From Verrucomicrobiia bacterium (GTDB taxonomy: Bacteria; Verrucomicrobiota; Verrucomicrobiia; JADLBR01): a stretch of 35,937 bases of DNA. The notes under the pieces are model-generated. The model worked only from the letters and a program-made list of their open reading frames with translations, did no database searches and was not told the origin of the DNA. The position numbers and the translations under genes were made by a program. Shown here in pieces: positions 16,241 to 25,066 of this stretch (position 1 is the stretch's first letter; each line of letters opens with the position of its first letter). The stretch covers positions 1 to 35,937 of the forward strand of contig JADLBR010000465.1 of assembly GCA_020847615.1 (NCBI GenBank), given 5' to 3'.

Positions 16241-17692
16241 GTGGCTGACGCGAAGCCGAAGGGACAGCAGGGCGGCCGGGGGGCTGGCGACCGGCGCCCC
16301 GCGGCGCGGGCGGAGATGCCGCGCACCTGGCCGATCCCGCACAGCCTCGAGGCCGAGAAGGGCGTCCTGGGCTCGATGTTGCTCTCGCCCCGGGAGGCCG
16401 CCGACGAGGCGCGCGAGAAACTCGTCGAGGAGGCGTTTTTCGATCCGCGCAACCAGGACATCTTTCGCGGCATCAAGGACATCCTGGACCGGGGCATCCA
16501 GCTCGACCTGCTGACGCTGCGGCAGTGGCTTGAGGACCGCGGTCTCCTGGAGCGCGTCGGGGGCGATGGCTACATCGCCGAACTGGTCACCGAGGTGCCG
16601 ACCCCGGCGCACATCTTCAGCTATATCGGCCTGGTCCGCAACAAGTACCTGCTTCGCCGCGCGGTGCACTCCTGCGCCGAGATCGTCCATCTGGTGCACG
16701 AGTCGCCCGAGGAGCCGGCGCCGGTCCTGGAGATGGCCCAGGAGGCCTTCTTCGAGATCTCCTCGGAGAACATCACCCGGGAGGCGCGGAGCGCCAGGGA
16801 GCTGGCGGTGCCGGTGATGAGGCACATCGAGGAGCGCGTCGAGCGCCGAAAGGCCGGCGATCCGATCACGGGCGTGCCGACGGGTTTCAAGGATTTCGAC
16901 AACCTCACGGGCGGGCTGAACGGCGGGGAGATGATCGTGTTCGCCGCGAGGCCGGGGGTGGGCAAGACCTCCTTCGCGCTCAACATCGCCGAGCACGCCG
17001 CGGTCGAGGCCCGCCGCAAGGTCGGCATCTTCTCCCTGGAGATGACCGCGGAGCAGCTCATGCTTCGGCTCCTGGCCTCGCGCGCCCGGATCGACCTCTC
17101 GACCATCCGCAAGGGCTTCGTCAACGAGTCCCAGTTCCACCGCCTCGCCCAGGTCACCGACGACCTGATGCAGTCCGACATCATCATCGACGACGGGGTG
17201 GGCATCACCATGCAACAGCTCAGGACCAAGTCCCGCCGGCTGCAGCGGCGACACGGGTTGGACCTGATCATCATCGACTATCTCCAGTTGCTCCAGCCGG
17301 GCGCATCCCGGCCCCACGACAGCCGCCAGACCGAGGTGGCGGAGATCTCTGGCGCCATCAAAGGGTTGGCCAAGGAACTGTCGGTGCCGGTGATCGTCCT
17401 GTGCCAGCTCAACCGCAAGCCGGAGGAGCGGGGCGGCCAACCCCGGCTCTCGGACCTCCGCGAGTCGGGGGCGATCGAGCAGGACGCCGATCTGGTCGGC
17501 ATGCTCTACCGTCCGGACATGTACCGGGAGGGGGAGGCCGCCGAGGATCCCTCCCCCGTCGGCGAGGCCGTCCTCGATATCCAGAAACACCGCAACGGAC
17601 CCACGCAAAAAATTGATTTGACCTTTCTTAAGCAGCTAACCAGATTCGAGACTCGAGCCCGGGCCAGAGATGCTGAGCCCGGGGCCGAGTGA
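16241..17692 (+). CDS. dnaB: Replicative DNA helicase
   Basis: 483 residues from a GTG preceded by GGTGAGG. The N-terminal collar domain (about 30-135, 'LEAEKGVLGSMLLSPREAAD') is followed by a linker helix and a RecA-type motor. Walker A is 'ARPGVGKTS' (236-244, Lys242), H1a-type 'FSLEMTAEQLMLRLLA' follows, Walker B is 'DLIIIDYLQLL' and 'CQLNRKPEERG' lies near the arginine-finger region; 'LSDLRESGAIEQDAD' is the late conserved motif. The hexamer unwinds DNA at the replication fork. The rplI-dnaB order is widely conserved. The first 25 residues are a Gly/Arg/Ala-rich leader with no family match. Confidence 0.97.
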   Translation: MADAKPKGQQGGRGAGDRRPAARAEMPRTWPIPHSLEAEKGVLGSMLLSPREAADEAREKLVEEAFFDPRNQDIFRGIKDILDRGIQLDLLTLRQWLEDRGLLERVGGDGYIAELVTEVPTPAHIFSYIGLVRNKYLLRRAVHSCAEIVHLVHESPEEPAPVLEMAQEAFFEISSENITREARSARELAVPVMRHIEERVERRKAGDPITGVPTGFKDFDNLTGGLNGGEMIVFAARPGVGKTSFALNIAEHAAVEARRKVGIFSLEMTAEQLMLRLLASRARIDLSTIRKGFVNESQFHRLAQVTDDLMQSDIIIDDGVGITMQQLRTKSRRLQRRHGLDLIIIDYLQLLQPGASRPHDSRQTEVAEISGAIKGLAKELSVPVIVLCQLNRKPEERGGQPRLSDLRESGAIEQDADLVGMLYRPDMYREGEAAEDPSPVGEAVLDIQKHRNGPTQKIDLTFLKQLTRFETRARARDAEPGAE

Positions 17693-17727
17693 GGATTTTG
17701 GAAGCCAGAAAGGTAAGGGATTGTCGT

Positions 17728-20112
17728 ATGCATAGCGCATGGGAGAAGGCGGCCCGCACGGCGGCGGCCGCGGGGTGGATGTGTTGTATCGCCCTGACGG
17801 TCAACGCGCAGCAGTTGGTGCCGCCCCCCTCGCAGTCGGATGGCCGGGCCGTCGGGCCGACCGTCCGGGAGATCGAGGTCGAGTACGCCGGCCCCAAGGC
17901 CGTCAACGAGAGCGTCGTCCGGTCCAACATGAGGACGACGGTCGGGCAGCCGTTCTCGAAGGCGATGGTCGAGGAGGACGTCCGGAACCTCTATGCCACG
18001 GGCCTGTTCACCAACCTGCGCATCTATGACGAACCGGTCGCCGACGGCGTCAAGGTCGTCGTGATCGTGCAGCCCAAGCCGATGGTCAAGCAGGTCATCC
18101 TGGCGGGGTTCTCGAAAGTCGAGGAGAAGCGGCTCCGCAAGGAGATCGCGACCAAGGCGGGGGGCAACCTCAACGAGCAGCAGATCGCGGCGGACGCGCG
18201 CAAGCTGGCCGAGTTCTACCAGAAGCGCGGGTTCAAGGACGCGAAGGTCACCTACAACACGGAGGTGTCGGAGACCTCGGGCCGCGCCACGGTCACCTTC
18301 AACATCGACGAGGGCGACAAGCGCCACGTGCGGAGCATCCAGTTCGAGGGCAACGAGAAGTTTGACGACGGCAAGCTGCTGAAGGGCAAGGTGTACGTCG
18401 GCCAGGGCCAGACGGTGCCGGTCTTCAAGACGAAGAAGCGCGGCATGCTCTCGTGGCTCTTTGGCACGGGCGTCGTGAAGGACGAGGAGTTCCAGGAGGA
18501 TCTGCGCAAGCTGCGGCGCTTCTACCAGAACGAGGGATACGTCGATTTCGAGGTCAAGAACGTGGAGTTCAGGCCGGCCGAGGGCGAGGACTCGGTGGAC
18601 ATCGTCATCCACGTCGCCGAGGGCAACCAGTATCGCGTGGGCACGCTCAAGATCGAGGGCTACACCCTCTTCACCGAGGAGCAGATCCGGCGCCGCCTCA
18701 AGATGAAGGAGAACGAGATCTTCTCGCCGACGACGATGGAGGAGGACGTGGAGCGGGTCCGCGAGCTCTATGGCGCCGACGGGTACATCGACTCGAACGT
18801 GGGGACGCGCCAGATGCCGGCGGTGGAATCCGGCCGGATGGACCTTCACTACCGGATCTCCGAGGGGCCGCAGGTGTTCGTCGAGAGGATCGTCATCCAG
18901 GGCAACAACAAGACCAAGGACAAGGTCATCCGCCGGGAGATCGCGCTGGCGCCGGGCGACATCTACAGCACCGTCCGCGCGGAGGCGTCCAAGAACCGGC
19001 TCCAGAACCTCAACTACTTCTCGAAGGTCGACGTGAATCCCCAGGACACCGCGATCCCGAGCCGGAAGAACATGGTCATCAACGTGGAGGAGCAGCGCAC
19101 CGGGTCGTTCACCTTTGGCGCGGGATTCTCGACGATCGACAGCATCCTCGGGTTCATAGAGCTGTCGCAGAGCAACTTCGACATCGCGAACTGGCCCGGT
19201 TTCACGGGCGCCGGCCAGAAATTCCGGCTGCGCCTGCAGTTCGGCGCGAAGCGGCAGGACTACATCGTGTCGTTCGTGGAGCCCTGGTTCCTCAACCAGC
19301 GCTTGGCGCTGGGGGTGGACGTGTTCTACCGGACGGCGAGCTACCTGAGCACGCTGTATGACGAGGACCGCTTCGGCATGAGCACGCGCCTCAGCAAGTC
19401 GCTGAACCAGTTCCTGAGCGCGCGCGTCGTCTACCGCTTCGAGTCGATCGGCATCGTCAACGTCGAGGACGGGGCCCCCGACATCATCAAGGAGGAGGAG
19501 GGCAAGAGGCTCCGGAGCGCGATCGAACTGGGCCTGACCCACGACACCCGGGACAGCGTGTTCCTCTCGCGGAAGGGCCACAAGGTCGACGTGTTCGGCG
19601 AACTGGCCGGCGGCCCGTTCTTCGGCGACACGGACATCTATCGGTTCGGGTTCGAGGCGCAGAAGTTCTTCCTGTTGCCCAAGGATGTGATCTTCTCGCT
19701 CCAGATGGCCTCCGCGATCGTGGAGTCCTACGGGGACACCGACCGGGTGCCGATCTTCGACCGGCTCTTCGTGGGAGGCTCCAACACCGTCCGCGGTTTC
19801 CGCTATCGCGACGTCGGCCCGAAGGACGAAGACGGGGTGCCGATCGGCGGTGGCACGATGGCATACGGCAATGCCGAGGTGACGTTCCCGGTCATCGAGC
19901 GCATCCGCGGCGCGCTGTTCGTGGATGGCGGTTTCGCGAACGAGGGATCGTTTAACTACGACATGGACAATTTCAGCCTGGGCGCCGGTTTCGGCGTCCG
20001 CCTGAATCTGCCGATCGGGCCGCTGCGGCTCGACTACGGCTTCCCGCTCATCTCGGATGAGTTCAACAACCGGGGCGGGCAATTCCACTTCAATGTGGGA
20101 TACCAATTCTAA
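17728..20112 (+). CDS. bamA: Outer-membrane assembly factor BamA
   Basis: About 794 residues. ATG 17728 has AGGTAAGGG nine bases upstream and starts a signal peptide (AAGWMCCIALTVNAQ); an in-frame ATG-like start at 17689 would overlap dnaB. Five POTRA domains (about 40-420) show the repeated pattern, for example 'VRSIQFEGNEKFDDGKLLKG', 'VGTLKIEGYTLFTEEQIRRR' and 'VERIVIQGNNKTKDKVIRRE'. A 16-strand barrel follows, with the essential loop-6 motif in 'NTVRGFRYRDVG' and a C-terminal Phe (GYQF). BamA folds and inserts outer-membrane barrels such as the TonB receptor upstream. skp and lpxD follow, a widely conserved envelope cluster. Confidence 0.97.
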   Translation: MHSAWEKAARTAAAAGWMCCIALTVNAQQLVPPPSQSDGRAVGPTVREIEVEYAGPKAVNESVVRSNMRTTVGQPFSKAMVEEDVRNLYATGLFTNLRIYDEPVADGVKVVVIVQPKPMVKQVILAGFSKVEEKRLRKEIATKAGGNLNEQQIAADARKLAEFYQKRGFKDAKVTYNTEVSETSGRATVTFNIDEGDKRHVRSIQFEGNEKFDDGKLLKGKVYVGQGQTVPVFKTKKRGMLSWLFGTGVVKDEEFQEDLRKLRRFYQNEGYVDFEVKNVEFRPAEGEDSVDIVIHVAEGNQYRVGTLKIEGYTLFTEEQIRRRLKMKENEIFSPTTMEEDVERVRELYGADGYIDSNVGTRQMPAVESGRMDLHYRISEGPQVFVERIVIQGNNKTKDKVIRREIALAPGDIYSTVRAEASKNRLQNLNYFSKVDVNPQDTAIPSRKNMVINVEEQRTGSFTFGAGFSTIDSILGFIELSQSNFDIANWPGFTGAGQKFRLRLQFGAKRQDYIVSFVEPWFLNQRLALGVDVFYRTASYLSTLYDEDRFGMSTRLSKSLNQFLSARVVYRFESIGIVNVEDGAPDIIKEEEGKRLRSAIELGLTHDTRDSVFLSRKGHKVDVFGELAGGPFFGDTDIYRFGFEAQKFFLLPKDVIFSLQMASAIVESYGDTDRVPIFDRLFVGGSNTVRGFRYRDVGPKDEDGVPIGGGTMAYGNAEVTFPVIERIRGALFVDGGFANEGSFNYDMDNFSLGAGFGVRLNLPIGPLRLDYGFPLISDEFNNRGGQFHFNVGYQF

Positions 20113-20148
20113 CAGCAACGAGACACGCACAGGAGGGACATCACCGTC

Positions 20149-20772
20149 ATGAAAAAGACCGCACTCGCAATATGCGCCACGCTCGGCCTGGCGGCCGCCG
20201 CGCAGGCCCAGATGAAGATCGGGACCGTCGATCTGAACAAGATCTTTGAGGGTTACTACAAGACGGAGCAGGCCAAGGCGACCGTCAACACGCTGCAGAA
20301 CAACTACAACAACGACCGGAAGATCAAGACCGACGATTACGCCAAGCGTCGGGACGAGGTCGTGAAGCTCCGGGACGAGGCGAACAACCCCGCGCTGAGC
20401 GCGGACATCAAGCAGCAGAAGAACCTGCTCCTCCAGGAGAAGGGGAAAGAGCTGCTGGCGCTGGAGAGGGAGATCATGGAGTTCGACCGGCAGCGGCGGG
20501 GCGACATCCAGCAGCAGATGCTGCGGATGCGCAATGAGGTCGTCAAAGAGATCACCGACACGGTGCAGGCGATCGCGAAGCAGCAAGGGTTCTCGCTGGT
20601 GTTCGACAAGACGGGCCAGTCGATGGCGGCGGCGCCGCTGCTGGTTTTCGCGAACGACGCGCTGGATTTCAGCCAGGTCGTGGTGGACCAGTTGAACGCC
20701 GGTCGCCCCCAGGGTGCCGCTGCCCCGGCCGCGGCGCCGGCGGCGCCGGCCGCACCGGCGCAGCGCAGGTGA
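20149..20772 (+). CDS. skp: OmpH/Skp-family periplasmic chaperone
   Basis: 207 residues. A signal peptide (LAICATLGLAAAAQA) is followed by a short strand 'KIGTVDLNKIFEGYYKTEQA', the typical OmpH start. Two long charged helices come next (about 45-140; 'LLLQEKGKELLALEREIMEF'), forming the tentacles, then 'AIAKQQGFSLVFDKTGQS'. Skp trimers hold unfolded outer-membrane proteins and deliver them to BamA, encoded just upstream. The Ala/Pro-rich tail (about 25 residues) is an extension beyond the family domain. AGGAGGG lies about 11 bases before the ATG. Confidence 0.93.
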   Translation: MKKTALAICATLGLAAAAQAQMKIGTVDLNKIFEGYYKTEQAKATVNTLQNNYNNDRKIKTDDYAKRRDEVVKLRDEANNPALSADIKQQKNLLLQEKGKELLALEREIMEFDRQRRGDIQQQMLRMRNEVVKEITDTVQAIAKQQGFSLVFDKTGQSMAAAPLLVFANDALDFSQVVVDQLNAGRPQGAAAPAAAPAAPAAPAQRR

Positions 20773-20804
20773 CGTCGGCCGTTGGCCGATCCTAGGCGGC
20801 CCGC

Positions 20805-21836
20805 GTGAGGACCGTTGGAGAGCTTTCCGCCCACGTGGGCGGGGTGGTCGAGGGCGACCCGGCCCGCGGCATAGCGGGTGTCGCTGGGCTTTCGGATGCC
20901 GAACCTGATCAGATCTCGTTTTTGGCGAGTCCTCTTTACGCCCGGGCGGCGCGGCATTCGCGGGCGGGCGCGATCTTGGTTGGGCTGAACGTGCCGCGGC
21001 CGAACGATTCGGCGGTACTGGTCCGTGCGGAGAATCCATCGCTGGCGTTCTCGCGGGTGTGCGAGATTTTCGCGCCCGAGCCGGTGCGTTTCGAGCCGGG
21101 CGTGAGTCCCCGGGCCCACGTGTCACCGGGGGCGGAAATTGGGGAGGGCGTGAGCATACAGCCCGGGGCGGTGATCGAGCCAGGGGCGCGCGTGGGGCGG
21201 CGGACGGTGATCGGGGCCAATTGTTACGTGGGGCACGAGAGCCGGATTGGCGATGACTGCGTCATCTACCCCAACGTGTGCATCCGGGAGCGGGTGACCA
21301 TTGGCAACCACGTGATCATACATTGTGGGGCGGTGATCGGGGCCGATGGCTTTGGTTTCGACATTTCCTCTGCCGAGGCGCAGAAGATCCCACAGATCGG
21401 GACCGTCCGAATCGATGACCGCGTGGAGATTGGCGCGAATGCCACGGTGGACCGGGCGCGGTTCGGCCAGACGTGGATCCAGGAGGGGGCGAAGATCGAT
21501 AATCTGGTGCAGGTGGCGCACAACGTGGTGATCGGCAAGAACTCGCTCATTGCGGCGCAGGCGGGAATTTCTGGGAGCTCGCGGCTGGGGCAACGGGTGA
21601 TCTTGGCGGGGCAGGCGGGGATCGCGGGTCACGTGGCCATCGGCGACGGGGCGATCGTGGCCGCGCAGGCCGGGGTGGGCAAGGACGTGCCGCCGCGGCT
21701 GATGGTGGCGGGATACCACGCGCAACCCATTCGACAGGAGCAGAAGATGGAGGCGTCCATGAGGCGTCTGCCGGAGATCATTCAGAGGTTGCGCCGGGTC
21801 GAACAGCGGCTGGGCCAACGGTCGGACGATGATTGA
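20805..21836 (+). CDS. lpxD: UDP-3-O-acylglucosamine N-acyltransferase
   Basis: 343 residues from a GTG. It carries out the third step of lipid A synthesis, adding a hydroxyacyl chain from ACP to UDP-3-O-acyl-glucosamine. The N-terminal uridine-binding domain ('IAGVAGLSDAEPDQISFLAS') is followed by the left-handed beta-helix of hexapeptide repeats (about 100-300; 'GEGVSIQPGAVIEPGARVGR'). The catalytic histidine is in 'QVAHNVVIG' at residue 239, the same number as in E. coli. A C-terminal helix (LPEIIQRLRRVEQRL) ends it. The gene is coupled to the next by an 8-base overlap. lpxA, lpxC and fabZ, often adjacent, are absent here. Confidence 0.96.
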   Translation: MRTVGELSAHVGGVVEGDPARGIAGVAGLSDAEPDQISFLASPLYARAARHSRAGAILVGLNVPRPNDSAVLVRAENPSLAFSRVCEIFAPEPVRFEPGVSPRAHVSPGAEIGEGVSIQPGAVIEPGARVGRRTVIGANCYVGHESRIGDDCVIYPNVCIRERVTIGNHVIIHCGAVIGADGFGFDISSAEAQKIPQIGTVRIDDRVEIGANATVDRARFGQTWIQEGAKIDNLVQVAHNVVIGKNSLIAAQAGISGSSRLGQRVILAGQAGIAGHVAIGDGAIVAAQAGVGKDVPPRLMVAGYHAQPIRQEQKMEASMRRLPEIIQRLRRVEQRLGQRSDDD

Positions 21837-23355
21837 GGGACGGCCGGGGTGCGGCGTCTATTGGGCCGCGGGCGCGATGGCGCTGTCGATCTGCGGGGGT
21901 GTGTTTCTGTGCGCGCCGGAGCTGGCGCCTTGGTCGATGCGGGCCCGGGGGATTTTGGTCGGTCGCGGTGACATGGCCTCGCCCCAGCGCGCTGGCGGCG
22001 AGGCCGCCGCGGGTGAGGGGAGGCCACCGGTTCACCCAGGACCGGCGAGGGTCGTCGATGCCCGGAAGTCGGCGCCGGCTGCGCCCCCGCGAGTCCAGCA
22101 GGCCCCACCGCCGCCCCCGGAGCCTCCGTTGCCACGTCGCTACATCCCGTATGGGCGCATCGAGACGGCCCGGATCTTCAACGGTGTCCAGCTCGAGGCG
22201 AAGGTGCAGACGGAGCAGGGGAGCGCCGCCTCCAAGGAGCGTGAGTCAGATCCGAGTTACCGCGTGGCGCTGGACGTCAGGGTCAACGTCCCGACGCCCG
22301 TCGACACCGTGGCGGGATTGGCCCGCCTGAACCCCGGGCTCCCCACCGCGCTGCCCGGATTGTCGGGGCTGGTGTCCTCGGGGAAAGTGTCGGACTTTTT
22401 TCATGGCCTGTACGAGAGGAAGGTAGCCTATCTGCACGATCAGGTCGCCCGCCTGGACCAGCTCGTCTCGCGCCACAATTTTTACGACTGCGAGACGATC
22501 CTGGAGCTGCGGGATGCGGGAACGGGCCGCAGGGCGCTGCTGATTCAGGGGGAGATGGACGTGGTGGCCGACGGATCGGACGGGGACCGCATGAGCCAGG
22601 GCGATGGCGGGAGCGCGAATTTTCAGCCGTTCACCAGCTATCGCTGGAAGAAGAGGACCGAGAGACCGAATCCATTTCTGGCCGACCGGAAGCGGAGGCT
22701 GGCGGAGGCCGAGCGGGACTTTGCGGTGAAGGGCTTGAGCGTCGAGCGCAACAGGGAACTGCGCGCGACGATCGATCAGATGCGCCGCGAGATCGTCGAT
22801 CTGGAGCGCTACAGCTTTCTGGTTGCGGCGATGGACCCCTTTGTGGTCGTGCCTGGCTTCATCCTCAGGTATCCGGATTTGCCATTTGCCCCCGGCATCG
22901 GGGACATGGCCGTCGTCATTCGCGGCGGACGGGCGTATCCGGCGCTCGTTGGCGATGCGGGGCCGTCGTACAAAGCGGGCGAGGCCTCGCTGAAGATAGC
23001 ACGCGCCATTGACCCGAAGAGCGACCCATATCGGCGCCCGGTGAGCGACCTGAGCGTCACCTATATTGTATTCCCGAAGACGGCGACGGAGCCGGCCGGG
23101 CCACCGGACGTGGCGAAGATGCGCGCGAGGTGCGCGGATCTGCTGCGGGAGATTGGGGGGTTCGCGGGGGAGGTGCACGACTGGGCTCCGCCACCGCCCC
23201 CGGTCATGACAAATGCCACGGCATCCGCGGTCGCGGTCGTGGCGGGTGGCACGAACGCGGCGCCGGCCGCAGGGCCCACCTCGGACGAGCGCGCCGGGCC
23301 TCAGCCCGCCGGAACGAATGGCCGTGGCGGACCCGTGGTTTCGCCCCAAGAATGA
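21829..23355 (+). CDS. Membrane-anchored protein with GH75 chitosanase-like domain
   Basis: 508 residues. An N-terminal membrane segment (about 9-28, VYWAAGAMALSICGGVFLCA) and a Pro/Ala-rich spacer ('PPPPPEPPLPRRY', near 93) lead to an exported domain from about residue 105. In it 'ALLIQGEMDVVADGSDGD' and 'GIGDMAVVIRGGRAYPALVG' followed by 'DAGPSYKAGEASLKIARAI' match the glycoside hydrolase family 75 (fungal-type chitosanase) pattern. Known GH75 enzymes cut chitosan, but the Verrucomicrobial proteins are not characterised as far as I know. A helical insert (about 280-325) and the anchor are unusual. A Pro/Ala-rich tail of 60 residues ends it. Overlap with lpxD suggests an envelope-related job (inference). 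Confidence 0.65.
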   Translation: MIEGRPGCGVYWAAGAMALSICGGVFLCAPELAPWSMRARGILVGRGDMASPQRAGGEAAAGEGRPPVHPGPARVVDARKSAPAAPPRVQQAPPPPPEPPLPRRYIPYGRIETARIFNGVQLEAKVQTEQGSAASKERESDPSYRVALDVRVNVPTPVDTVAGLARLNPGLPTALPGLSGLVSSGKVSDFFHGLYERKVAYLHDQVARLDQLVSRHNFYDCETILELRDAGTGRRALLIQGEMDVVADGSDGDRMSQGDGGSANFQPFTSYRWKKRTERPNPFLADRKRRLAEAERDFAVKGLSVERNRELRATIDQMRREIVDLERYSFLVAAMDPFVVVPGFILRYPDLPFAPGIGDMAVVIRGGRAYPALVGDAGPSYKAGEASLKIARAIDPKSDPYRRPVSDLSVTYIVFPKTATEPAGPPDVAKMRARCADLLREIGGFAGEVHDWAPPPPPVMTNATASAVAVVAGGTNAAPAAGPTSDERAGPQPAGTNGRGGPVVSPQE

Positions 23356-23462
23356 CACGGCCCGACGGATGGGAGTGTCCTCTCCAGCAAGATGGGCGGC
23401 AACGCGCTTCCACCTCGCAAGCTCTTGCCACGGCGCGGACTTCCCAGTGCCCGTGCTTTTCA

Positions 23463-23563
23463 AAAGCCGTAAGGCTGTAGGTGTCCGGATTCGCCAAACG
23501 GAGATCCAGTGGCCGGACGCGTGAGCGTTCGGCCAAAGCCTTACGGCTTCGGCTACATTTTCA
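23463..23563 (-). repeat. Interspersed palindromic repeat R1, copy B (variant)
   Basis: Read on the minus strand it begins AAAATGTAGCCGAAGCCG, right at the gatB stop codon, with hairpins AAGCC GTAA GGCTT and GGCCGAACGC TCAC GCGTCCGGCC. A second AGCC GTAA GGCT unit lies at 23465-23476 in inverted orientation. It lies between the convergent GH75-like gene and gatB. The adjoining 23370-23460 (GTGTCCTCTCCAGC to CCCGTGCTTTTC) has no gene and may be another dispersed element. Confidence 0.75.
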
Positions 23564-25042
23564 TCGGACGAGTGGGTCGCCCTTGATCATCCGGGCGATG
23601 ATCTCGCTGGCGAGTTTTGGGTTCGCCTTGCCTTTGGAGAGCTTCATGACTTGGCCCGTGAGGAAGTTCAGCGCGGAGGCCTTGCCGTCGCGGACATCCT
23701 GGACGGGGCCTGGGTGGGCCCCGATGACCTGGCGGGCGAGGGCCTCGATGGCCCCGGTGTCGCTGACCTGTTCGAGACCCTTGGCCCTGACGATGGCGGC
23801 GGGAGCGGCGCCGGTCTCGAACATCTCCCTGAAGACCTCCTTGGCCTGTTTGCTATTGATCCGGCCGGCGTCGATGAGTCCGACGAGTTCCCGGAGGTCG
23901 GCGGGTTGGACGGGGCATTCGGACAGCGCCTTCTCGGACGAGGCGAGGGCGCTGAGCAGGTCGTTGAGGAGGAAATTGGCGATGCCCTTGGGGTTGGATG
24001 CCCCGGAGGCGGCTGCCTCGAAGAAACGCGCCAGGTGAGGATCGGAGGCGAGGACCGAGGCATCGTACTCGGTGACGCCGAGATCGCGGGTGTAGCGGTC
24101 GGCGCGGGCGCCCGGGAGTTCGATGAGGCGGGCCCGGGCCTCCTCAAGGAGGCCATCGGTCGTCCGGATGGGCATGAGGTCGGGATCGGGGAAATAGCGG
24201 TAGTCGTGGGCCTCCTCCTTGGACCGCATCGTGGATGTCTGCCCGATGTCGTCATCCCAGCGGCGGGTCTCTTGGGTGATGCGGCCCCCGGCGGACACGA
24301 CTTCGATCTGGCGGGCGATCTCATAGGCCAGCGCGCGCCGGACGCCGCTGATGCTGTTCATGTTCTTGATCTCGCACTTCGTGCCGAACGCCTTCTGGCC
24401 CCTGGGGCGGACGCTGACGTTGCAGTCGCAGCGCAGTTGGCCCTTCTCCATGTCGGCATCGCTGACGCCGGCCTGGACGAGGATGAGGCGGAGCGCGGTG
24501 AGGAAGGCGAATGCCTCCTCGGGTGAGGCGATGTCGGCCTCGGTGACAATCTCCATCAGGGGTGTGCCGGCGCGGTTAAAATCGATGCCGCTGGTGGTAT
24601 CGAAGTGGGTGGATTTGGCGACATCTTCCTCGAGGTGGATGCGGGTGAGGTGGACCCGCTTGCGGGCAGAGGCCTCCGGGGAATCCTGCGCATCCTTCGG
24701 GAATGAGAACCGGTCCAGGGTGACGCCGCCGCCGCGGCACAGGGGCATATCGTACTGCGATATCTGGTAGTTCTTGGGCATGTCGGGGTAGAAATAGTTC
24801 TTCCGGTCGAATTTGCAGTACTCGTCGATCTGGCAACCGAGGAGGAGGCCGGTCTGGATCGTGCGGACGATGGCCTCGCGATTGGGGACCGGCAGGACGC
24901 CGGGGTGGCCGAGGCAGACGGGGCAGGTGAGTGCGTTGGGGGACTCTCCGAAGCCGGTGCGGCAACCGCAGAACATCTTGCTGCGGGTGCGCACCTGGCA
25001 GTGCACCTCGAGCCCGATCACCGGTTCGTAGTCGGTCTTCAT
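23561..25042 (-). CDS. gatB: Asp-tRNA(Asn)/Glu-tRNA(Gln) amidotransferase subunit B
   Basis: 493 residues, normal length. It binds Glu-tRNA(Gln) or Asp-tRNA(Asn), activates the side-chain carboxylate and receives ammonia from GatA. The start 'YEPVIGLEVHCQVRTRSKMF' is the family signature. The zinc site cysteines are Cys25, Cys27, Cys40 and Cys43 (FCGC ... TCPVC). 'KNYFYPDMPKNYQISQYDMP', 'HLEEDVAKSTH' and 'DFNRAGTPLMEIVTEADI' are all intact, followed by the helical and YqeY-like tail domains ('INSKQAKEVFREMFETGAAP'). It lies 24 bases after gatA. Its stop codon abuts repeat R1 copy B. Confidence 0.97.
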   Translation of the reverse strand: MKTDYEPVIGLEVHCQVRTRSKMFCGCRTGFGESPNALTCPVCLGHPGVLPVPNREAIVRTIQTGLLLGCQIDEYCKFDRKNYFYPDMPKNYQISQYDMPLCRGGGVTLDRFSFPKDAQDSPEASARKRVHLTRIHLEEDVAKSTHFDTTSGIDFNRAGTPLMEIVTEADIASPEEAFAFLTALRLILVQAGVSDADMEKGQLRCDCNVSVRPRGQKAFGTKCEIKNMNSISGVRRALAYEIARQIEVVSAGGRITQETRRWDDDIGQTSTMRSKEEAHDYRYFPDPDLMPIRTTDGLLEEARARLIELPGARADRYTRDLGVTEYDASVLASDPHLARFFEAAASGASNPKGIANFLLNDLLSALASSEKALSECPVQPADLRELVGLIDAGRINSKQAKEVFREMFETGAAPAAIVRAKGLEQVSDTGAIEALARQVIGAHPGPVQDVRDGKASALNFLTGQVMKLSKGKANPKLASEIIARMIKGDPLVR

Positions 25043-25066
25043 GGGGTCATCGCGGGCGCCGCGCCC

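Noticed and set aside
17506-21126. A 1206-codon minus-strand frame across bamA, skp and lpxD
   Set aside because: It lies wholly opposite three well-recognised genes and its translation has no family features.
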